This document shows, piece by piece, positions 42,893 to 50,893 of a DNA stretch of 64,000 nucleotides. The number at the start of each line of letters is the position of its first letter. The stretch's first letter is position 1. Both the position numbers and the translations under genes were made by a program. Under the pieces are notes generated by a model, which was not told where the DNA came from, searched no databases, and worked only from the letters and a program-made list of their open reading frames with translations. Source of the DNA: Phycisphaerales bacterium. Lineage in GTDB: Bacteria; Planctomycetota; Phycisphaerae; UBA1845. The stretch covers positions 169,455 to 233,454 of the forward strand of contig JACKHH010000002.1 of assembly GCA_020639095.1 (NCBI GenBank), given 5' to 3'.

Positions 42893-43155
42893 CGATCCGG
42901 AGTCGGCGAAGTTCGGATCCACCGCGTCCGCTCGGACACTGCATGACGCAATATCGGATGTTGCACCGGCGCCGTGCGTCCGACAGCCCGATAACACCCC
43001 GGCCCATGAGCCATATGCGCCATCGGCCATAAGGATGATCCGCAGCGTCGTCCGGTTCACAACTCAGCCGCTCCCGCAACCGATTTCGACGGTAAGGTTT
43101 CGAATTGTCCGCGCGTCGCATGATTGGCGGCGCTGCGCGAGGTACTGAATTTACC

Positions 43156-45204
43156 ATGTCCGACGCGCTGCAGGCCGAGCTTCGCGAACTCTTCGCCAGA
43201 GCGAAAATGCCGAGCAGCCCGGCATTGGCCGCTCAGATTATCGAACTGGCGGAAGATCCCAACTCAACGGTCGATCAGTTCGCAAACATCATTCAACTTG
43301 ATCCTGCGTTGGTGGCGCGTCTGTTGAGCATGACCAACTCCGCCGCGTACGGGCAGCGTCACGAAGTCACCACGATACAACGGGCTGTAAGCGTACTGGG
43401 CATCTATCGCGTGCGGACCGTCAGCCTCGGGTTCCAGCTCGTCGGGCACCTCGGGCGACTTGGCGGCTGCTCGTTCGACATGCCGCATTTCTGGCAGCAA
43501 TCTTTGCTTCGCGGCTGCCTTGGGCGAGAACTCGCTGAACACGTTGTTCCGTCCTGCGCCGACGAAGCGTTCCTGATTGGATTGTTGCAGGATTGTGGCA
43601 TGCTGATGCTCGTGCAGTTGCTCGGGCAGACCTACGCGGAGCTGTGCGGCGATACCTCCTTGACGCCAACCGCGTTTTACCTGGCGGAAAAGCGCTCGCA
43701 GCGCTATGACCATGCTGAGACTGCGGGTGCGCTGGCCCGCGAATGGAAGCTGCCTCCCACGATCGTGGAGAACCTCGCAGCCCACCACACGGAACCACCG
43801 TTCGTTGAGTCGCCCACGGTGGCTGATCAGTTACGCAGCGTCACCTATCTGATCGGGGCGATTTCACTTGGCAATGGCGAAACGGATAACAAGAACGAGC
43901 CCGCGCTCGGCCAGTTTGCATACGAGCACTTCGGGTTGGATGAATCCGGCATCGAATTGGTGATTGCTGCCGCGGCTGAGGCGTATGACGAGATGGCACG
44001 TGCGCTCAAAGGCATCGTGCCCGACGATCTTGACGTCACCGATCTGCTCAGCAAAGCCAACGCGCACCTGACATCGGCGGTCGAAACCGAACGTCGCGAG
44101 TCCAGCGAGCAGCAAGCGCAGTTGAAGACGGCACTTGGCGAGTACCGCGATCGCGCGGCGCGCGACCCGTTGACCGGCGTGTTGAATCGCGGCGCGCTCA
44201 CGGAATCGATCAGCCTCGCTGTCCAGCAAGCGCGGCAAACGCATCAAGCAGTCACCGTGCTGTTTCTCGACCTCGACAATTTCAAAAAGCTCAACGACAA
44301 CTTCGGTCACCATGCGGGTGACGAAGTGCTCCGGGGTGCGGCCCAGGCGTTGAAGGAGTGCGTTCCCAACGCGGGCAACGTGGGACGCTATGGCGGCGAG
44401 GAGTTCGTGCTGGTCACGACCGGGCTCACCGAGCCGGACGCCCACGCGCTAGGCGAGAAGGTCGTTGCCAGCATCCGCGCGATCGATTTCTCCGCGCTGG
44501 GTTTGCCCGGTCCGGTGACCTGCAGCCTCGGTGCGCTCTGGGCCATGCCTGGCGCTGACGTCACCGGCGACAGCATCACGAAAGCCGCCGACGAACTGAT
44601 GTACCAAGCCAAACGCTCCGGAAAAAACCGCTGCTGCTTCCGGGCACAAAGCGACGTATACAACGTCAAGCATCTTGAGTCGGATAAAGCTGCCGGTGAC
44701 GCACGCGCCAATGCGGTGAATAAATCCGCAGCCAAGTCGGGCACGAAAGCAGTCCTTCCAAGCGACTACCGCCGCGTCGCCCGAGCACTCGATGTTAATC
44801 AACCGCAACGCGTCGTCAACATGCGCAAGGCCGACCGCAAGCAGTTGTTTACATCGTGTACTGTCTGCGTGCTGGATGGCGCCACGCTCGACGTGAAACC
44901 CGAAACCGGATTCGTGCGCAACATCTCAACAGGCGGTGTCGGCATCTTGACACCGCGATTCGTCATGCGCGGCCAGCCGATTGAAGTGGCCATTCCGGTA
45001 AAGGGAAAGCCAACTCTATACGTCGCCGGTGTCGTCGCGTTTTGCCGGCACGCGGAGGGCATGATCCACGAAGTCGGCGTGCAGCTCTTCGCCCACTCCA
45101 ACGAACCCATCCTATCATGTGATCCAATCAGCGCAATCCGCAATCAGGATTGGGTCGCCAACGCCCTGCAAAGCATGCGCAAAGCCGTCGCACAACCGGT
45201 GTAG
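43156..45204 (+). CDS. HDOD-GGDEF-PilZ signalling protein (putative diguanylate cyclase)
   Basis: A 682-aa cytoplasmic protein of three domains: HDOD (about 10-205, LRELFARAKMPSSPALAAQII and SVLGIYRVRTVSLG), GGDEF (about 335-500, DPLTGVLNRGAL, LDLDNFKKLND, active site GGEEF 413-417) and PilZ (about 558-680, RKADRKQ...ISTGGVGI). The GGEEF motif is intact, so c-di-GMP synthesis is likely; the inhibitory RxxD site upstream is replaced by PNAG-type residues. PilZ domains bind c-di-GMP, so the protein may make and sense the same messenger. ATG 43156 is preferred to TTG 43105; ATG 43120 is an alternative. Confidence 0.9.
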   Translation: MSDALQAELRELFARAKMPSSPALAAQIIELAEDPNSTVDQFANIIQLDPALVARLLSMTNSAAYGQRHEVTTIQRAVSVLGIYRVRTVSLGFQLVGHLGRLGGCSFDMPHFWQQSLLRGCLGRELAEHVVPSCADEAFLIGLLQDCGMLMLVQLLGQTYAELCGDTSLTPTAFYLAEKRSQRYDHAETAGALAREWKLPPTIVENLAAHHTEPPFVESPTVADQLRSVTYLIGAISLGNGETDNKNEPALGQFAYEHFGLDESGIELVIAAAAEAYDEMARALKGIVPDDLDVTDLLSKANAHLTSAVETERRESSEQQAQLKTALGEYRDRAARDPLTGVLNRGALTESISLAVQQARQTHQAVTVLFLDLDNFKKLNDNFGHHAGDEVLRGAAQALKECVPNAGNVGRYGGEEFVLVTTGLTEPDAHALGEKVVASIRAIDFSALGLPGPVTCSLGALWAMPGADVTGDSITKAADELMYQAKRSGKNRCCFRAQSDVYNVKHLESDKAAGDARANAVNKSAAKSGTKAVLPSDYRRVARALDVNQPQRVVNMRKADRKQLFTSCTVCVLDGATLDVKPETGFVRNISTGGVGILTPRFVMRGQPIEVAIPVKGKPTLYVAGVVAFCRHAEGMIHEVGVQLFAHSNEPILSCDPISAIRNQDWVANALQSMRKAVAQPV

Positions 45205-45334
45205 CGCTCGATCCGTCGCCGTATCGTGTTCGCAACGTCTGATATCATCCTCGCCCCATCCCAAGTGTGAGTATCGTACACTCAATGCGTAGTACGCGAC
45301 GCGGGGCGCCGGCAGTACGGAAGGGGATGATTGA

Positions 45335-45919
45335 GTGCAGCAAGCGCAACAAGACACGTTCACGGCCTTTCACGGCAGCGATGCTGCTACAATTCCCCTG
45401 GCCCGGCGCGTGCCCGAAGCACGTCCGATAGGCCGGCAAGCCGTCGCACCACTGCACGTTCCGACCTTCGATTACACAAATTCGTCCGCAAGTGCACTGC
45501 GCTATGCCGGTTTCGGCGCGCGCGTCTGTGCCGCGGTCATCGACTTCGTAATCTTGCAGGTTATTTCGCTCGTCATCGACGGCCTGTTCGCCGGAGCCGT
45601 GCTGAGCAACATGAACACGGGCACGATACTGGCTGCTACGTTCGGCCCACTCGTCTTCGGCAGCGTTGTCGGACTGATCTACAGCGTTTGGCTGGAAAGT
45701 TCGACCTGGCAGGCAACCCCCGGCAAAGCGCTGCTGGGCCTCAAAGTCGTAGACGTGAACGGCGAACGCATCACCTTCCGCAAGTCATCCATGCGCAACC
45801 TGGCCAAGAGCCTGTCCATGCTCACGCTAGGCATCGGCTACCTCATGCCGCTCTGGAACAAACGCCGCCAAACGCTTCACGACACCGCCACCGGCTGCCT
45901 GGTAGTCTACGCGAAGTAG
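45335..45919 (+). CDS. RDD-family membrane protein
   Basis: A 194-aa protein with a disordered N-terminal 50 residues, then an RDD domain: GFGARVCAAVIDFVIL (the R..D signature), helices about 72-95 and 103-125, and a last membrane segment SLSMLTLGIGYLMPLW, followed by HDTATGCLVV. RDD proteins are thought to act as small transporters or channels, but function is generally unclear. Start GTG 45335, with AAGGGGA 8 nt upstream. It is 130 nt from the signalling gene. Confidence 0.85.
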   Translation: MQQAQQDTFTAFHGSDAATIPLARRVPEARPIGRQAVAPLHVPTFDYTNSSASALRYAGFGARVCAAVIDFVILQVISLVIDGLFAGAVLSNMNTGTILAATFGPLVFGSVVGLIYSVWLESSTWQATPGKALLGLKVVDVNGERITFRKSSMRNLAKSLSMLTLGIGYLMPLWNKRRQTLHDTATGCLVVYAK

Positions 45920-45948
45920 TGCAGCATATAGGGAACACCCAATCAGAA

Positions 45949-45969
45949 CCCCGGGCGCCAAGCCCGGGG
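45949..45969 (+). terminator. Hairpin after the RDD gene, copy of the cysC terminator stem
   Basis: CCCCGGGC-gccaa-GCCCGGGG, identical in stem and loop to 36940-36960 and preceded by the same AATCAGA. It is not followed by T-rich sequence here (CAGCAAATC), so it may be a Rho-assisted stop or a dispersed repeat. Confidence 0.5.
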
Positions 45970-46059
45970 CAGCAAATCAAGAACGTTCGATGAAGTGAAC
46001 AAGCGCCCGCGCCACAACCAATCCACATAAGCAAGGCAAGCGAAGCGAAGCCAAGAACC

Positions 46060-46099
46060 AATCCGTGGTTCTTGGCGCCTTGGCGTCTTGGTGGTTCAA
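46060..46099. repeat. 40-bp dispersed intergenic repeat, copy 1
   Basis: A 40-bp sequence ending CTTGGCGTCTTGGTGGTTCAA, located 20 bp downstream of the 3' end of the minus-strand adaptor gene. A second copy at 50816-50855 has the same orientation and similar distance to a minus-strand gene end; the two differ at two positions by eye. Confidence 0.8.
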
Positions 46100-46119
46100 A
46101 CCTAAACGCAAAACGCATC

Positions 46120-47454
46120 TCACTCCGAGCGCTCGACCTCAACACGCATACCGGCAGTGATCTCGCGTGCAGGCCGCGCAACGACGCTGGCATCGCCCGA
46201 CAACCCATCAACAACCTCCGCCCAGTCGTCGTTCACCAATCCAATCGTAACTGGCTGAAGCGCGGTATGCCCGTCGCGCACGAGCATGACATTCCAGTTC
46301 CCCCCACGGCCGCGAAACAGTGAGGTCCGCGGAAGCGTCACCGCATCCGCACGCGCGTCGTAGATGATCCGCACGTACACGCGAAACCCCACGCCAAGTC
46401 GCTCCGGACGCTCATCGAGTTTTACGGTCACCTTCACCCGTTGCTGCTCCACGCCCAGCGAGCTGATCTTCTTGAACCCTTCGGGATAAACCCGCACCAC
46501 CTGCCCACCAATTGGTCCATCGACGATCGCCTGCCCGAAAACCTCGACCGTGTCACCCGGCGATATGTGCACCGCCCGCTCGGTCAGCACGTCCGCAACC
46601 ACCTCCATCTCATCGAGCCTGCCGATCGATAGCAGTGGTGTGCCAGCAGCAAGATACTGCCGCCGCGTCTGGTGCCGCTGGAGAATCACTCCATCGACTG
46701 GCGACTGAATGTCGGCGCGGGCAAGGTTGCGCTGCTCAATCTGAAGCTGCGTGCGCGTCTCGTTCAGTTCCTTCTTCCGCTGTTCCAGTGTGAACGACTT
46801 GCGATCGATGTAATCGGTGATGAATTTCGGCCCGATATAGCTGACCGCAGCCACCGTCTTGAGCGCCGCAAGCTCAAGTTTGTCGCTCTCGTATTCGGCG
46901 CGGGCACGGCGATACTCCATCTCGGCTTGGCGGAGTTCGCGGTCCGATGCCGAAGTCGTTTCCGCCAGATTCCGCAGGCGCATCGCCTCCGACTCGGTGA
47001 AGTCGCGCAGCGCCTTGCTCGCCTCCAGCTTGGCCTCTGCGGCTGCCACTGTCTCATCAATCGCCTTCACCGTCGCCTGCGTCTCGACCAGCGCGTTCTC
47101 CTCAAGCCGGTGGTCCGACGTCTCCGCGATCTGCGTCTCAAGCACCGCGATCCGCTGCTCAACCTGGTGTACGTGATCTTCAAGATCATCCTTTTCCAAA
47201 TGTGCCACCACCTGGCCCGCCGTCACCGCGTCGCCCTCGCGCAACTCGATCTGCTGCAACCATCCGGCGATGGGCATCGCGACCAGGTAATCCTGCGGCA
47301 GTTCGGTCACCGCCTGCTCTTCGACGTAGGCGCGAATGGTCTGCACCGTGGGTGTGATGACCGCGACCGTCGCCTCCGGTTGAAAATGCGACCACGCACC
47401 GACAGCGACGATGACCACCACCACGAGCGCCGCGATCACCCAACCTTTCTTCAT
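46120..47454 (-). CDS. HlyD/MacA-type periplasmic adaptor
   Basis: A 444-aa membrane fusion protein with a single N-terminal anchor (MKKGWVIAALVVVVIVAVG), a lipoyl half domain (VAMPIAGWLQQIELREGDAVTAG), a long alpha-hairpin coiled coil (about 85-215, rich in Glu/Ala/Gln) and a C-terminal lipoyl half (IQSPVDGVILQR) with beta-barrel and membrane-proximal domains. ATG 47454 follows GGAG by 8 nt. It lies 11 nt after the permease gene and completes a tripartite ABC export set. No TolC homologue is adjacent, though one is encoded at 16993-18561. Confidence 0.9.
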   Translation of the reverse strand: MKKGWVIAALVVVVIVAVGAWSHFQPEATVAVITPTVQTIRAYVEEQAVTELPQDYLVAMPIAGWLQQIELREGDAVTAGQVVAHLEKDDLEDHVHQVEQRIAVLETQIAETSDHRLEENALVETQATVKAIDETVAAAEAKLEASKALRDFTESEAMRLRNLAETTSASDRELRQAEMEYRRARAEYESDKLELAALKTVAAVSYIGPKFITDYIDRKSFTLEQRKKELNETRTQLQIEQRNLARADIQSPVDGVILQRHQTRRQYLAAGTPLLSIGRLDEMEVVADVLTERAVHISPGDTVEVFGQAIVDGPIGGQVVRVYPEGFKKISSLGVEQQRVKVTVKLDERPERLGVGFRVYVRIIYDARADAVTLPRTSLFRGRGGNWNVMLVRDGHTALQPVTIGLVNDDWAEVVDGLSGDASVVARPAREITAGMRVEVERSE

Positions 47455-47465
47455 CGTCCGCACTC

Positions 47466-49844
47466 CTATTCCTTCACCTGCACGCCCGCGCGCCAATCAA
47501 GCTTGGCGATCTGCCGATATACGATCCACTGCGCCACCAGCAAAAACCCAACTGCCAGGACCGCAGTGAGTACCACTGTCACCGGCCTGATGATCACCGG
47601 CATGCGGTACAACTCCGAATCGTACGCCGCAGCCACCAACTTCACCATGCCGTAACCCAGCGGGAACGCAAGCAGCAATCCCACCAGAAACGTCACCGCG
47701 CTCTGGCGAAATAAAATTCCCGCAACCTGCCCAGGCCGGTAGCCCAACACCCGCAGCGTGGAGATTTCGCGAATCCGGTCGCCGATCTCGACCAGCGCAT
47801 TGTTCAGCGTGCTGCCAAAGCTGATCACCCCGGCGAAAATCACCATGAGACCGATCGAGAAAACGCTCGTTTCCACCAGTGTTTTCTCGATATTGTGCTT
47901 CGCGTCGGCGCGCACGCTAAGCCCCTGCGCGTTGGGCAATTCCTTAATCTCGCGAAACAAGGCAGCCGATTGCACCGGGTCGACCGCGAGTTGAATCGAG
48001 TTCACCGCCAGCGACTCGCCGACGATCCGACTGAGGTAGTGCAAATCGGCGTAGCAATCGATACCCAGAAAGCTCTTGACGATCGACGCGACATGGACGT
48101 TGCGCGTCTCGCGCCGGCCGCGCACGGGCGTGAGTTCGATGACGTCGCCGACGCGGGCATCGAGCAATTCAGCCAGCTTGCGCGATAGCACCAGACCCTC
48201 GTCCGGGATTTGAATGGCTTCCCCACTCGCGTCGCGCGGCGTCGTCAGACGATGCTCTGTTGACAGACCCGTGACGGTCATTCTTCGGCTTTGCGCGCCA
48301 TGTTGCAGATCGCAGCGCACGCCCAGCACGGGTTCCGCCTCGTCGACACCGGGCAGCGCGCGACTCTCGTACAGCGCCGGCATCGACGCCTCGTCACGCA
48401 TGCCGATGTCAACGTCGCTGTGCGCCACCATGTCGAACTGGTAATCCACGAGGTACAAGAACGAGTCGTACATCGCGAGCGCCATGAACGTGATTGCCGT
48501 CGCCAGCGCCGTCGCGACGATCGCCGTGACGCTGCGCGTGCGATTGCGAAACACCGATCGCATCGCCATCTGCGTACGGAATCCGAGCATTCGCCAGAAC
48601 CAGGGCAAGCGTTCGAGCACGATCGTTCCGCCGCGCTCGGGCGGTTTCTGCCGCATCGCCTCAGCCGGTTGCAGCCTCAACACCTCGCGTACGCCCCGCG
48701 CCGCGCCGAAGACCGCGAAAACCACGCTGATCACCATGCCGATGAGCAGAAGATCAGGCTGCGCGCGTGTGAGGAATTCCGGAAACTGGAAGAAGGTGCG
48801 GTAAACCCCAATCATCGCGTACGCGAGCCCGACGCCCAGGCCCATCCCCGCCACTCCGCCCAGCACCCCCACCACCACGCCAAACCCAAGGAAGTGCGCC
48901 ATCAACCTGCGATCGGAATAGCCCAGCGCCTTCAGCGTGCCGATATTCGTGCGCTGCCGCTGCGCCAAGCGCAGCATCAGGATATTGAGAATGAGCGCAG
49001 CCACACCGAGAAAGATGGCCGGCATGATCGTCGCCGACACGCCCAGCCCGGTGATTTCGTCCGAAAGAAAGCGGTGTGACGCCTGCCGTTTCCGCGGTGT
49101 CGTCTCGATGACACCGTACGGAGCGAGGTCCCGGCTGATGCGGTCGAGCAGCGTGTCAACATCAACCTGCCCACCGCGTGCCACGCGTCCCACAATCTGA
49201 TTGCAAGAGTCCTTGAAGTCGAGCACGTCGCGGGCGTAGCGATCCTTCACATAGAGGATTCCAAAGTGCTCCGCGTCGGGCACGAGGTCGCCCACCCCGC
49301 GCACCATGTACACGTATTCCGGGCTGACCGCCGTTCCGACGATGACAAACGATTGCCGCTTGCGATTGAGGATAAGCGTGATGCGCTCGCCGATATTCAG
49401 TCCGTGAGCGGCTGCGAACGCTTCGCTGAGGATCACCTCCTCATTGCGGTCGTCGGAGAATCCCGAGCCGCGTACGAGGCAGATCCCGTTGATCGTGTGA
49501 TCGAATCCCTGGTCAGGCGTCGAGATCAACCTGCCGGTAAGCGGGCGAACCTCACCTTCAAGATCGAGAATCACGTCGAAAACCACGCGCGAGTGCAGCG
49601 CGGAGATTTCCGGATATTCCGCGATGCGTTCGACGGCGCTGAGCGGCGCCTTCTTCACATCGACCCAGAAGTCAGCAAAGCGGTAGTCGCGATAGTAGGC
49701 TTGCTGCGACGCCTCAAGTATTCGCTGCGCGGACCCCAGGCCGATGAACGAACCGGTACCGATTGCGATAATCGCAATCACGCTGACGAGCGTTCCGGCA
49801 CTGCCGAGCAAATCGCGAATGAGTTTTCGATGCAGCGCGCGCAC
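47466..49844 (-). CDS. FtsX-family ABC permease (MacB/LolC-like, two FtsX units)
   Basis: A 792-aa permease with an N-terminal helix (about 15-38), an extracytoplasmic MacB-type core domain (about 50-250), three FtsX helices (about 270-375), a second N-terminal-like helix (about 425-450), a second extracytoplasmic domain (about 460-640) and three closing helices (about 660-790). Two tandem FtsX modules in one chain resemble LolC/E-like or large bacteriocin-type exporters. Start GTG 49844. The gene lies 13 nt after the ATPase gene and 11 nt before the adaptor gene. Substrate unknown. Confidence 0.9.
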   Translation of the reverse strand: MRALHRKLIRDLLGSAGTLVSVIAIIAIGTGSFIGLGSAQRILEASQQAYYRDYRFADFWVDVKKAPLSAVERIAEYPEISALHSRVVFDVILDLEGEVRPLTGRLISTPDQGFDHTINGICLVRGSGFSDDRNEEVILSEAFAAAHGLNIGERITLILNRKRQSFVIVGTAVSPEYVYMVRGVGDLVPDAEHFGILYVKDRYARDVLDFKDSCNQIVGRVARGGQVDVDTLLDRISRDLAPYGVIETTPRKRQASHRFLSDEITGLGVSATIMPAIFLGVAALILNILMLRLAQRQRTNIGTLKALGYSDRRLMAHFLGFGVVVGVLGGVAGMGLGVGLAYAMIGVYRTFFQFPEFLTRAQPDLLLIGMVISVVFAVFGAARGVREVLRLQPAEAMRQKPPERGGTIVLERLPWFWRMLGFRTQMAMRSVFRNRTRSVTAIVATALATAITFMALAMYDSFLYLVDYQFDMVAHSDVDIGMRDEASMPALYESRALPGVDEAEPVLGVRCDLQHGAQSRRMTVTGLSTEHRLTTPRDASGEAIQIPDEGLVLSRKLAELLDARVGDVIELTPVRGRRETRNVHVASIVKSFLGIDCYADLHYLSRIVGESLAVNSIQLAVDPVQSAALFREIKELPNAQGLSVRADAKHNIEKTLVETSVFSIGLMVIFAGVISFGSTLNNALVEIGDRIREISTLRVLGYRPGQVAGILFRQSAVTFLVGLLLAFPLGYGMVKLVAAAYDSELYRMPVIIRPVTVVLTAVLAVGFLLVAQWIVYRQIAKLDWRAGVQVKE

Positions 49845-49857
49845 GTTCCGCCGCCCC

Positions 49858-50550
49858 TTACCACGCCACGTCAGCCGCGGCCAGAGGTTTCTCGTTCACG
49901 CGCTTCTCAGCCACGCGTCCACTCACCAGGCGAATCACGCGATCGGCAATGCCCGCGATCGCGGGATTGTGCGTGATGAGCACGATCGTAAGACCCTGCT
50001 CGCGATTTGAACGCTGAAGTATCGCAAGAACATTGCGCGCCATCGGCAGATCAAGCGCGCCGGTCGGCTCGTCCGCAAGGAGCAATGCCGGTCGCTTCGC
50101 CAGGGCGCGCGCGATTGCGACGCGCTGCTGCTCGCCACCGGATAGCTGCGCCGGAAAGTGATCCGCCCGCTCGCCAAGCCCGACCATCGCGAGTGCCTCG
50201 GTCGGGTTGAGCGCGTTCGCCACGAGTTCTGTCGCCACCTGCACATTTTCGTATGCTGTCAGCGTTGGAATCAGGTTGTAAAACTGAAAAACGAACCCCA
50301 CGACCGTCCGCCGGTACTCGGTGAGTTCGCCGTCACTCATCCCCGCAAGGTCGCTGTCGCCGTGCCAGACATGCCCGCAAGTCGCACGATCGGTCCCGCC
50401 AATCAGATTCAGCAGCGTGCTCTTGCCCGACCCCGACGGGCCGAGAATAACCACGAATTCGCCGGCGTTGATCGACATATCGGCATCGACTAGCGCCGGC
50501 ACCTCCACCTCGCCCATCCGAAAGACGCGCCCCGCCCCCTCGATCCGCAT
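49858..50550 (-). CDS. ABC ATPase, MacB/LolD type
   Basis: A 230-aa ATPase with Walker A GPSGSGKST, Q-loop FVFQFYNLIPTLTAYEN, signature LSGGEQQRVAIARAL, Walker B LLLADEPTGALD and switch His ITHNP. The pattern is that of the MacB/LolD family, which power FtsX-type permeases. The ATG at 50550 gives MRIEGAGRVFRMGEVEV, the usual start of the family; a TTG at 50649 opens the same frame but adds an atypical 33-residue extension. It heads the ATPase-permease-adaptor operon. Confidence 0.88.
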   Translation of the reverse strand: MRIEGAGRVFRMGEVEVPALVDADMSINAGEFVVILGPSGSGKSTLLNLIGGTDRATCGHVWHGDSDLAGMSDGELTEYRRTVVGFVFQFYNLIPTLTAYENVQVATELVANALNPTEALAMVGLGERADHFPAQLSGGEQQRVAIARALAKRPALLLADEPTGALDLPMARNVLAILQRSNREQGLTIVLITHNPAIAGIADRVIRLVSGRVAEKRVNEKPLAAADVAW

Positions 50551-50779
50551 CAACGCTCGCGAAGCCACCCGACTGTCCGAAGCCACCGCCAAAGCAAGGC
50601 CCTCAAACCAAGAACGGTACGCATCCGCGCACCGCAAACCAACCTGCAAGGAATCCGAGCATGCAACACCCCACCAAGAAACGCAAGTAACAATATCAAT
50701 AGGAATTAGACCAACCCCAAGAAGCAGGAGAAACGCAAAAACAGATCACCAAGCGCTCCCACCACTGACGGTGCGCAAG

Positions 50780-50807
50780 AAAAAACGGCGGGCGAAAGCC
50801 CGCCGTT
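50780..50807 (-). terminator. Rho-independent terminator of the 1275-aa surface protein gene
   Basis: On the minus strand AACGGCGGGC-tttc-GCCCGCCGTT is followed by a T-run (plus-strand A-run 50780-50785). It lies about 86 nt after the surface protein stop and separates it from the ABC operon downstream. Confidence 0.88.
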
Positions 50808-50815
50808 CAAAACAC

Positions 50816-50855
50816 AATCCGTTGTTCTTGGTGCCTTGGCGTCTTGGTGGTTCAA
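50816..50855. repeat. 40-bp dispersed intergenic repeat, copy 2
   Basis: Matches copy 1 at 46060-46099 (AATCCGTTGTTCTTGGTGCC then the shared CTTGGCGTCTTGGTGG end). It sits 38 bp downstream of the stop of the 1275-aa surface protein and between that stop and the terminator. The remaining 50551-50779 has no recognised feature. Confidence 0.8.
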
Positions 50856-50893
50856 GTCTTGTGGACCACCGCCCGTGGCACGATTCCGCGTGA

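Noticed and set aside
49858..50649. Full-length ATPase from TTG 50649
   Set aside because: The extra 33 residues are unlike MacB/LolD proteins, which begin close to the nucleotide-binding fold; ATG 50550 fits the family.
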